A DNA stretch of 10,005 bases, from assembly GCA_021802025.1 (NCBI GenBank), contig JAKABC010000050.1:1-10005 (forward strand). The letters run 5' to 3'. The stretch is from Actinomycetes bacterium. Lineage in GTDB: Bacteria; Actinomycetota; Acidimicrobiia; Acidimicrobiales; RAAP-2. A program made the position numbers and the translations under genes. The notes below the pieces were generated by a model. That model made no database searches. It was not told the origin of the DNA and saw nothing but the letters and a program-made list of their open reading frames with translations. Position 1 is the first letter of the stretch; the number at the start of each line of letters is the position of its first letter. Positions 1-5,861 of the stretch are shown here, piece by piece.

Positions 1-454
1 AGGTGTGACGCTCGAAGTAGGCGAGCTCGATCGCCCGTCGCTCGGGCTCGGGCAGGGTGGTCAGCGCCGCGGCGACCTGCTCGCTCACCACGGCGTCCCA
101 CGCGCGCTGGGCGACGTCGGGGGTGGGTGAGATCGAGCGCGTGGCGTCCGCCGTCTCCCGGCGGCGCGCGGCCGAGAGGGACCGCACGGCGTCGACGGCC
201 CGTCCGTGGGCCATCGTCATGAGGTAGGCCCGGAGGGACCCGCGCGTGGGGTCGAAGCGCTCGGGCGCGTTCCACAGCCGCAAGAAGACCTCTTGGGTCA
301 CGTCCTCGGCCTCGGCCCGGCTGTTGAGGACGCGGCTCGCTAGGCCGAAGACGGCGCCGCCGTGGCGGCGGTAGACCTCGGCGAGCGCCGCCTGGCTGTA
401 ACGGGCCACGTGGGTGACGAGTTGGGCGTCACTGGCCTCGGTGAACTCCTCCAT
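1..454 (-). CDS. ECF-type RNA polymerase sigma factor, SigK-like (3' end cut off by window edge)
   Basis: The first 151 residues are present; the C-terminus lies outside the window. The product should direct RNA polymerase to a small set of promoters. Region 2 spans roughly residues 20-92: a core-binding stretch with DVTQEVFLRLW at 51-61, then LMTMAHGRAVDAVR at about 78-91. Region 4 begins near 128 with LPEPERRAIELAYFERHT, the usual start of the -35-binding helix-turn-helix. The LxTMAHxRAVDxVR and IELAYF patterns resemble mycobacterial SigK (recalled, not searched). The ATG at 454 has AGAAGG close upstream on the minus strand (459-464), a short spacing. The gene is divergent from the ferritin-like/cupredoxin operon across 108 bp, which makes that operon and the sigma gene itself its likely targets. 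A SigK-type anti-sigma gene would be expected just downstream, outside the window, and cannot be checked here. Confidence 0.93.
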   Translation of the reverse strand, partial: MEEFTEASDAQLVTHVARYSQAALAEVYRRHGGAVFGLASRVLNSRAEAEDVTQEVFLRLWNAPERFDPTRGSLRAYLMTMAHGRAVDAVRSLSAARRRETADATRSISPTPDVAQRAWDAVVSEQVAAALTTLPEPERRAIELAYFERHT

Positions 455-499
455 GCACCTTCTTTCGTGGCCGCGCGCGAGACGGATGGGGAAAAGGCG

Positions 500-526
500 T
501 CATCCGGCCCGCGCGACGCACCGAAT
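500..526 (+). promoter_or_regulatory. Candidate ECF (SigK-like) promoter of the ferritin-like/cupredoxin operon
   Basis: TCATCC (500-505) and CCGAAT (521-526) are separated by 15 bp. I recall CCATCC and CCGAAT as the -35 and -10 elements of mycobacterial SigK promoters, with a spacer of about 16-17 bp, so the elements match well and the spacer is slightly short. The -10 ends 36 bp before the ATG at 563, leaving room for a transcript start near 533 and a short leader that includes the GGAGGAGG site. The neighbouring sigma factor is SigK-like, which supports the assignment. It rests on motif inspection only. Confidence 0.5.
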
Positions 527-549
527 ACCCGACGACCCTACCCACCCTT

Positions 550-557
550 GGAGGAGG
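550..557 (+). promoter_or_regulatory. Strong ribosome binding site that fixes the start of the first ferritin-like gene
   Basis: GGAGGAGG lies five bases before the ATG at 563. The same reading frame is open back to 362, but that extension overlaps the divergent sigma factor gene and the promoter region and has no such site. The start at 563 is therefore preferred. Confidence 0.85.
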
Positions 558-562
558 AACCC

Positions 563-1420
563 ATGACCCCAGACCCCCGAGCGCTCACCGAGTTGCTCGA
601 CGAGTCCCAGGACCTACAGGCCGACGCCCTGCGCCCGACCCGTGAGGCCCTCGACGAACTCGTCGAACTGACCCACGAGGCCCCCGAGGAGGACCCTGTC
701 GAGAGCCGTGCCTTTCACGAGGCCCAGCGCGAGGCGCTCGCGCGCGCCCTGGGCGTGACCGCCCTGGGCGCCGTGGGCGGTATCGCCCTGGTCGGCGCGC
801 TGGCCTCCCCGGCCTTTGCGACCTCGTCGCGCGACGCGCAGATCCTCCAGACGGCCGCCTCCATCGAGAACCTCGCGGTCGCGACCTACGCGACCGCGCT
901 GACCCTCGACTACATCGGCGGCTCGTCGGCCAACCCGGTGGTGGCGAAGTTCGCCCGCACCACGCGCGCCCAGCACGCCGAGCACGCCGCCGCCTTCAAC
1001 GCGGCGCTGCGCGCGATGCGGGCCCCGGTCCAGACCAAGCCCGACCCCGCGTTCGTCCCGGTCGTCGACAAGGCCGTCAAGAGCCTGTCCGGCGCCTCGG
1101 CGGCGGCGGGTACCACGGCCGTCGTGGGCCTCGCCATCGAGTTGGAGAACATCGCGGCCGAGACCTACGTCAAGGACACGACGCTCACCTCGTCGACCTC
1201 GAACCGGGCCCTGTTCGCGAGCATCATGGGCGTCGAGGCTCAGCACGTCGCCGTCCTGCTCGCCGTCCAGGCCCTCCTCGGCGCCGGTGAGCCCCAGCTG
1301 ATCTCGCTCGACCCGGGCACGGCCGCGAAGCTGCCGGCCGCGGCCGGCAAGGTCGGCTTCCCCCACCCCTTCTACCTAACCAGCAGTGCCGCCCCCGCTA
1401 GCCAAGGAGCCGTCAAGTGA
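563..1420 (+). CDS. Ferritin-like (Ferritin_2/desiccation-protein type) exported protein, paralog 1
   Basis: This 285-residue protein has three parts: an acidic N-terminal region (1-50), a hydrophobic Ala/Gly segment at about 62-86 ending in SPAFA (a possible signal-peptidase site), and a four-helix ferritin-like domain (about 92-240). Candidate metal ligands are E102 in IENLAVATY, H138 and H141 in RAQHAEHA, E195 in LENIAAETY, and E225/H228 in VEAQH. Helices 1 and 3 look alike (xENxAxxTY), as expected for a ferritin-type internal repeat. The acidic N-terminus before the hydrophobic segment is long for a signal peptide, so it may instead be a membrane anchor. There is no twin-arginine pair, unlike the next gene. 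The GGAGGAGG site fixes the start, and the stop overlaps the next start by four bases. The fold is likely; iron oxidation, storage or a stress role is inference, and the substrate is unknown. Confidence 0.88.
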   Translation: MTPDPRALTELLDESQDLQADALRPTREALDELVELTHEAPEEDPVESRAFHEAQREALARALGVTALGAVGGIALVGALASPAFATSSRDAQILQTAASIENLAVATYATALTLDYIGGSSANPVVAKFARTTRAQHAEHAAAFNAALRAMRAPVQTKPDPAFVPVVDKAVKSLSGASAAAGTTAVVGLAIELENIAAETYVKDTTLTSSTSNRALFASIMGVEAQHVAVLLAVQALLGAGEPQLISLDPGTAAKLPAAAGKVGFPHPFYLTSSAAPASQGAVK

Positions 1421-2232
1421 CCACGAACAACCCGTTCACCGGAAGCGAGCGTGAGTTGCTCGCCATGACCAGAGAGCTCGACGAGCTCCACAACGACGTC
1501 GGCATGCCGGCGATGTGGGCCGGCGTCGAGCGCATGGTCGAGAACGCCCGCGAGGCGGCGCCCTCACCGCGCGCGACGAGCCGGCGCACCTTCCTACTCG
1601 GCGCGGGCGCGGCCGCCGTCGGCGGCGCCGCCCTCGTCGGCGCCGGGGTTCCCGGCGTCGCCGGGGCGCTCACCCGTGGGCGGACCCCGACGGGCGCACT
1701 CGACCAGCGGGCCTTCCCGCCCGCCGGCCTGCGCGGCGACCTCGCCGTCGCGGCCGTCGCGGCGTCGCTCGAGAACCTGGCGGTCTTCGCCTACAGCGCC
1801 GGACTCGCCGCGGCCACCGCCGGCAAGCTCGGGTCGGTGCCCCCCGCGGTCGCGACCTTCGCGACCACGGCGCGGGCCCAGCACACCCAGCACGCCGACG
1901 CGTGGAACGCGGTCCTGCGCAGCCACGGCAAGGCCCGGGTCACGGTCACCAACCCGACCCTGACCCCGGTCGTGAAGGGCGACTTCGCCAAGGTCACCGA
2001 CGTGACCGGACTGGCGAACCTGGCGCTCACCCTGGAGATCATCGCGGCCGAGACGTACCAGAAGGAGACGTCCGCTTTGATGTCCAAAGAGGCGATCGCC
2101 CTGTCGGCCTCGATCCAGCCGGTGGAGATGCAGCACGTCGCGATCCTCTACTACGTGCTCGGCGAGTACCCGGGCGCCCAGAGCCCGGGGGGCGTGCCGC
2201 TCGCCTTCAGCTCGACCGCGAAGGCGGCCTAG
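1417..2232 (+). CDS. Ferritin-like exported protein with twin-arginine signal, paralog 2
   Basis: This 271-residue paralog of the preceding gene starts at a GTG inside its TGA stop (GTGA overlap), with AAGGAG at 1404-1409 seven bases upstream, so translation is probably coupled. An N-terminal region of about 54 residues precedes SRRTFLLG (55-62), a recognisable Tat motif, then a hydrophobic Ala/Gly stretch to about 84. This implies export after folding and perhaps after metal loading. The ferritin-like domain covers about 105-250. Candidate ligands are E119 in SLENLAVFAY, H156/H159 in RAQHTQHA, E207 and E212 in TLEIIAAETY, and E237/H240 in VEMQH. As in paralog 1, the second helix carries HxxH where classical diiron ferritins have ExxH. 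The fold and Tat export are well supported; the enzymatic role is unknown. Hetero-oligomerisation with paralog 1 is a plausible inference from the coupled arrangement. Confidence 0.9.
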   Translation: MTTNNPFTGSERELLAMTRELDELHNDVGMPAMWAGVERMVENAREAAPSPRATSRRTFLLGAGAAAVGGAALVGAGVPGVAGALTRGRTPTGALDQRAFPPAGLRGDLAVAAVAASLENLAVFAYSAGLAAATAGKLGSVPPAVATFATTARAQHTQHADAWNAVLRSHGKARVTVTNPTLTPVVKGDFAKVTDVTGLANLALTLEIIAAETYQKETSALMSKEAIALSASIQPVEMQHVAILYYVLGEYPGAQSPGGVPLAFSSTAKAA

Positions 2233-2234
2233 CC

Positions 2235-2639
2235 GTGGGCGCCCCGCGGAATCGAGGTCTCACGGTGGGTGTGCTGACCCTCGTCCTCGCCCTGGGGGCG
2301 GCCGTTCCCGCGGCCGCCCTCGGCGGGGCGGCGGCCCCGACGGTGCGAACGCTCGGCCACCGGGACTCGTCCAGCCTCCGCGCCCCGGTGCACGCGACGA
2401 TCGTCATCTCCAACTTCATGTTCCACCCGATGCGCATCGTCGTCGCACCGGGCGAGCGGATCGTGGTGGTGAACAAGGACTCCGTCGTGCACACCCTCAC
2501 GGCGATCAACGGGCGCTTCACGACCGGCGACATCCCGGTCCACGGGCGCCGGGTGGTCGTGGCACCCCGCAAGAAGGGGACGTACCACTACTTCTGCAAG
2601 ATTCACCAGTTCATGACCGGGACGATCGTCGTCAGGTAG
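2235..2639 (+). CDS. Secreted amicyanin/plastocyanin-like cupredoxin (type 1 copper protein)
   Basis: The predicted protein has 134 residues. A signal peptide (two Arg in the first seven residues, hydrophobic about 10-29, Ala-rich end) is followed by a cupredoxin domain from about residue 50. The type 1 copper ligands are all visible: H86 in DSVVHTLTA, then C121, H124 and M127 in CKIHQFM, the C-x2-H-x2-M spacing of amicyanin. It should therefore shuttle single electrons outside the membrane. The GTG at 2235, two bases after the preceding stop, was chosen because it gives a complete signal peptide; GTGs at 2265 and 2271 would shorten it. Only a weak AAGGCGG lies upstream, so coupling to the upstream gene is likely. 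Its stop overlaps the convergent kdpD by 8 bp. The electron donor and acceptor are unknown; the ferritin-like neighbours are candidates. Confidence 0.9.
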   Translation: MGAPRNRGLTVGVLTLVLALGAAVPAAALGGAAAPTVRTLGHRDSSSLRAPVHATIVISNFMFHPMRIVVAPGERIVVVNKDSVVHTLTAINGRFTTGDIPVHGRRVVVAPRKKGTYHYFCKIHQFMTGTIVVR

Positions 2640-5121
2640 TCCCCCCACCCGACGCGTCCGGGACCCCCGCTGCCCCACCTCCCGGGGGATCGGGGGACCC
2701 GGACGCGTCGGGCCCGAACGCGGAGGGCAGCTCGATCACGGCCGTGCTCCCGCCCCCGGGGGTGTCCTCAACGCGGGTCTCCCCGCCGACCTGACCGACG
2801 AGGCCGGCGGCCACGGCCCGCGCGACGTCGCCGTCGCCGCGCTCGCGGCGCACGCGGTCAACGACCGCGATCTCCACGCGCTCCCCGCAGAGGGCCGCGC
2901 TGACCCGCACCAGGTCATCGCGCCCCCCCGCGTCGAGCGATGACTGGAGGTACGCGGCCAGAGCGCGTCCGACGGCCTCGCGGTCCGTGAGAACCGTGAC
3001 GAGGGGCTCCACGTCGGTCACCACCCGCGGGTCGTCCCCGACGGTCGCCACGGCGAGAGCCACCAGGTCCTCGAGCGCCACGGGCGCGATGGCCGTCGCC
3101 GACGCGTCGAAGCCCGTGACCGCGTCGAGCTGGGCGCACAGGTGCTCGAGGCGTGTGAGGGCCCCCTCGACGGGGGTGGACCGGGGGTCCGCCGCACTCG
3201 AGTGCGCCGGGTGGATCGCGCGAGCGCCCGGATCGAGCTCGCGTCGAAGAGACGCGACCTCGCGCGAGAGCGTTGCGCGCACGGCGTCGACGAGGGCCCC
3301 CCGGCGACTCTCGCGCGCGAGGGCCCCGGCGGCGCGCTCGCCGGACCGAACGGCCTCGACGACCGCGAGGCCGACCGCGATCCGCCCCGCGAAGGCCCCC
3401 ACCAGAGCCCGATCGTCCCCGCTCAGCGAGACCCCCTCCAGGGCCAGGTCGTGGTCCTCGTCGACTGGTACCACCACGGCCGCCGTGAGGTCGCCCGAGG
3501 GCGCCCCGACGCGCACGACGACGTCTCGTCCCTCGCCGTGGGTCTCGAGCAGCGACACCGCGGCAGCGCCGAGCGTGTCGGCCAGCGCGGCCAGCAGCGG
3601 CTCGAGGACCTCCACCGAGGTTCCAACCGCCAGGGCCGCCTGGGACAGCACCCGGGCCTCGGCACGCGCACGGCGCGCTTCGGCCGAACGGCGCACGCTC
3701 GAGGTCGTCAGCATGCTCGCGACGATCGCGAAGGCGAGGTAGCCCACGAGCGCCACCGCGTCGTCGACGTGGTTGACGCTGAGGGTGTGGATGGGCAGCA
3801 CGAAGTAGTAGTTCTCGAGAACGGCCGCACCGACGGCCGCGACGACCCCGACGAGTACTCCCCCGAGAGAGGCCAGGGCGAGGACCGCTACCAGATACGC
3901 CAGGTACACCGTCGAGATCGAGACGCTTGAGCGCACCGCGGCCAGCGCGGCGCTGAGTCCCGGGAGTACCACTAGCGCAGCGGCCAACGCGACGAGCTTT
4001 CGCGCGGGGGCCACCGAACCGGCCGGCCGCCGACCGGCTCGCGGCGTGGGGGGTGTCGCTTCGTGGGGGGCGATGACGTGCACGTCAAGGTCGCGACTCA
4101 GTGCGACCAGTCGCTCGACGACGCCGCCCCGGGGGCGTCTCCACGAGCGGCCGTGACCGGCGCTGACCACGATCTGGGTGGCTCGCTCGCTACGGGCGAA
4201 GGCCACGAGGGCCCCGGCGACGTCGTCGTCGACGAGCTCGCGGAAGCGACCGCCGAGCTCCTCGACGAGCTCGCGCGGGGCTCGCCGATCGCTTTCCCTC
4301 GCCTCGGCGTCGCCGCCCACCACGTGGACGGCGACGAGTTCGGCCCCGGTGCGCGCCGCCATCCGGGTCGCCCGGCGCAACAGACCTTCGTCGGTCGGCC
4401 GACCGGCCAGGCCCACCACCAGGCGCTCGCGCGTCTCCCAGGCCCGCCCGATCTCGTGCTCCTCGCGGTACTTCGTGAGGGCCTCGTCGACCCGGTCGGC
4501 GAGCCACAAGAGGGCCAACTCACGTAGCGCCCCGAGGTTGCCGACGCGGAAGTAGTTCGCCAGTGAGGCGTCGATGCGATCGGCCGGATAGACGTTGCCG
4601 TGGGCCAATCGCCGCCGGAGCGCTTCGGGCGTGATGTCGACGAGCTCGACCTGCTCGGCGCGACGCACGAACGGGTCGGGCACGGTCTCGTGCTGGGTGA
4701 CGCCGGTGATCGCCTCGACGACGTCGTTGACCGACTCGAGGTGCTGGATGTTCACCGTCGTGATCACGTCGATGCCCGCCGCGAGCAGGTCCTCGACGTC
4801 CTCCCAGCGCTTCTCGTGGCGCCCGCCCGGGACGTTGGTGTGGGCAAGCTCGTCGACCAGGGCCACCTGGGGGGCGCGCGCGAGGACGGCCTCGAGGTCC
4901 ATCTCGCTCAAGAGCGCGCCACGGTACTCGCGGGTCACGCGCGGGACGACTTCGAGGTCGCGCAACTGCGCCTCGGTGAGGGGACGGCCGTGGGTCTCGA
5001 CGAAGGCGACCACGACGTCGGTTCCCCGGTGGTGGCGCCGCCAGCCCTCGTCGAGCATGCGGTAGGTCTTGCCCACACCCGGCGCCGAGCCCAGGTAGAC
5101 CCGCAGCGTCCCGCGGCTCAC
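2632..5121 (-). CDS. kdpD: KdpD-type potassium/turgor sensor with a degenerate histidine-kinase domain
   Basis: The protein has 829 residues, close to the usual length of about 850-900. The KdpD domain (1-215) has Walker A GSAPGVGKT at 11-19 and a Walker B-like ALVDELAHTN at 87-96. A Usp domain follows (232-353), then four membrane helices of the DUF4118 type (about 375-470, with NYYFVLPIHTLSV at 437-449) and a GAF-like region (about 490-590). The end (605-800) aligns by eye with the KdpD kinase module, including the closing DTPGGGSTAVIELP, but the catalytic residues are gone. The H-box is ATLSRE, with A616 where histidine belongs. The N-box is AAYLQSSLDA. The DNGPG box is DRVRRERG. The F and G2 boxes are missing. 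Phosphorylation of KdpE therefore looks impossible by the standard mechanism. The GTG start overlaps the upstream stop (GTGA) and gives the family N-terminus; the frame runs open to 5301 but without family similarity. No kdpE follows. Confidence 0.93.
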   Translation of the reverse strand: MSRGTLRVYLGSAPGVGKTYRMLDEGWRRHHRGTDVVVAFVETHGRPLTEAQLRDLEVVPRVTREYRGALLSEMDLEAVLARAPQVALVDELAHTNVPGGRHEKRWEDVEDLLAAGIDVITTVNIQHLESVNDVVEAITGVTQHETVPDPFVRRAEQVELVDITPEALRRRLAHGNVYPADRIDASLANYFRVGNLGALRELALLWLADRVDEALTKYREEHEIGRAWETRERLVVGLAGRPTDEGLLRRATRMAARTGAELVAVHVVGGDAEARESDRRAPRELVEELGGRFRELVDDDVAGALVAFARSERATQIVVSAGHGRSWRRPRGGVVERLVALSRDLDVHVIAPHEATPPTPRAGRRPAGSVAPARKLVALAAALVVLPGLSAALAAVRSSVSISTVYLAYLVAVLALASLGGVLVGVVAAVGAAVLENYYFVLPIHTLSVNHVDDAVALVGYLAFAIVASMLTTSSVRRSAEARRARAEARVLSQAALAVGTSVEVLEPLLAALADTLGAAAVSLLETHGEGRDVVVRVGAPSGDLTAAVVVPVDEDHDLALEGVSLSGDDRALVGAFAGRIAVGLAVVEAVRSGERAAGALARESRRGALVDAVRATLSREVASLRRELDPGARAIHPAHSSAADPRSTPVEGALTRLEHLCAQLDAVTGFDASATAIAPVALEDLVALAVATVGDDPRVVTDVEPLVTVLTDREAVGRALAAYLQSSLDAGGRDDLVRVSAALCGERVEIAVVDRVRRERGDGDVARAVAAGLVGQVGGETRVEDTPGGGSTAVIELPSAFGPDASGSPDPPGGGAAGVPDASGGGTT
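2648..2712 (+). terminator. Large inverted repeat, possible terminator of the cupredoxin operon, inside the kdpD coding tail
   Basis: The left arm (2648-2669) and right arm (2691-2712) pair at 21 of 22 positions. The single mismatch is A-A at 2663/2697, and the loop is 21 nt. The outer 15 bp (CCCGACGCGTCCGGG and its complement) pair perfectly. The element begins nine bases after the cupredoxin stop, the right place for a terminator, but no T-run follows on either strand, so it would be a hairpin-only type. On the minus strand the same DNA encodes KdpD residues of about 804-825, which explains the two PDASG copies in that tail. The repeat itself is certain; the termination function is inferred. 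Confidence 0.6.
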
Positions 5122-5861
5122 GACCCTCCGGACACCCTCGCACCCGGCAGCGAGCCCGCCACCGACTGAGCCAGGGCCACCGCGGCGACGCGACGCTCGA
5201 GCGACACCGGGTGCGCGGGTCGCGGGGTGAGGACGAAGCGGCCCACGACCCGTCCACGCCAGGTGACGGCGATCTCGGTTTCGGGCCCCGGCAGCCCCCA
5301 CTCCTCGACCGGCCAGAGCAGGCCCGCGTTCTCGACCTCCCCGCTCGCGAGCAGGCGCGCGTGCGGTGGGTTGATCTCACCGGGCTCGTAGCGGCACGCC
5401 CTCAGCCCAAGGGTCTCGACCAGCAGCTCCCCGGCGCGCGCGACGACCACCCGCACCGGCTCGCTCGAGGCGCCGAGGGCGGCCCCCTCGGCGACGACAT
5501 TCACCAGTCGGGCGCTCTCGTCGTGGCGGCGCCGACTCCGCCGGATCCACTGGGCCAGCTCGGTCACGCCGACACCGACGACGATGAGCGCGACGAACGT
5601 CTCGAGGTCGGCCCGGTGGCCGATCGTGAATCGCCCGTAGGGGGGCGCCCAGGAGTAGTCGTACCAGGCGGCGGCGGACAGCGTCGCCACGTAGCCGGCG
5701 CCGCGGTCGGCCACGACGGCGAGGACGGTCACGGCCGCCACCAGCACGAGCGCCATCGCGGCCCCGGCGAAGACCGCCCGTACCGGGATCAGGACCACGG
5801 AGATCGCCAGGGGCGCGACAAACGACCCGACCCAGACGACCAGGCGGGTCCGCGCGCTCAC
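5118..5861 (-). CDS. DUF4118/GAF-like membrane protein, KdpD-like sensory half lacking ATPase and kinase domains
   Basis: This 247-residue protein resembles only the central part of KdpD. Hydrophobic segments at about 8-28, 31-50, 55-68 and 86-104 suggest four membrane helices. Between the third and fourth lies WYDYSWAPPYGRFTI (66-80), the counterpart of the aromatic/proline DUF4118 motif seen at 437-449 in the adjacent KdpD. An Arg-rich turn (RRSRRR, 107-112) marks the cytoplasmic exit. Residues of about 118-238 form a GAF-like domain with no kinase motifs. The gene lies between kdpC and kdpD with four-base GTGA overlaps at both ends. No Shine-Dalgarno site is visible before its GTG, so translation must be coupled to kdpC. 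It may pair with KdpD in the membrane or modulate the pump; both ideas are inference. The DUF4118 assignment is firm and the GAF assignment moderate. Confidence 0.82.
   Translation of the reverse strand: MSARTRLVVWVGSFVAPLAISVVLIPVRAVFAGAAMALVLVAAVTVLAVVADRGAGYVATLSAAAWYDYSWAPPYGRFTIGHRADLETFVALIVVGVGVTELAQWIRRSRRRHDESARLVNVVAEGAALGASSEPVRVVVARAGELLVETLGLRACRYEPGEINPPHARLLASGEVENAGLLWPVEEWGLPGPETEIAVTWRGRVVGRFVLTPRPAHPVSLERRVAAVALAQSVAGSLPGARVSGGS
5124..5129 (-). promoter_or_regulatory. Shine-Dalgarno site of kdpD, unusually close to its start
   Basis: GGAGGG on the minus strand ends two bases before the GTG at 5121, which is tighter than normal. It lies inside the end of the upstream gene, so initiation probably relies on ribosomes terminating at the overlapping TGA. 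The site supports the GTG start over an upstream extension of the frame. Confidence 0.55.

Noticed and set aside
362..562. N-terminal extension of the first ferritin-like gene to position 362
   Set aside because: It runs antisense through the sigma factor gene and the promoter region. The ATG at 563 has a strong GGAGGAGG site and the protein family similarity starts only after it.
1332..1349. Perfect 18-bp palindrome TGCCGGCCGCGGCCGGCA inside the first ferritin-like gene
   Set aside because: It encodes LPAAAG in frame and is built from GCC/GCG/CCG codons common here, so it is likely a composition effect; no second copy was noticed.
1515..2234. Long open frame upstream of and in frame with the cupredoxin
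   Set aside because: The translation is an Arg/Gly/Pro-rich out-of-frame shadow of the second ferritin-like gene; the signal peptide begins at 2235.
5122..5301. 60-residue upstream extension of kdpD
   Set aside because: It overlaps the DUF4118 gene and is Arg/Gly-rich without family similarity; the KdpD family N-terminus starts at the GTG at 5121.
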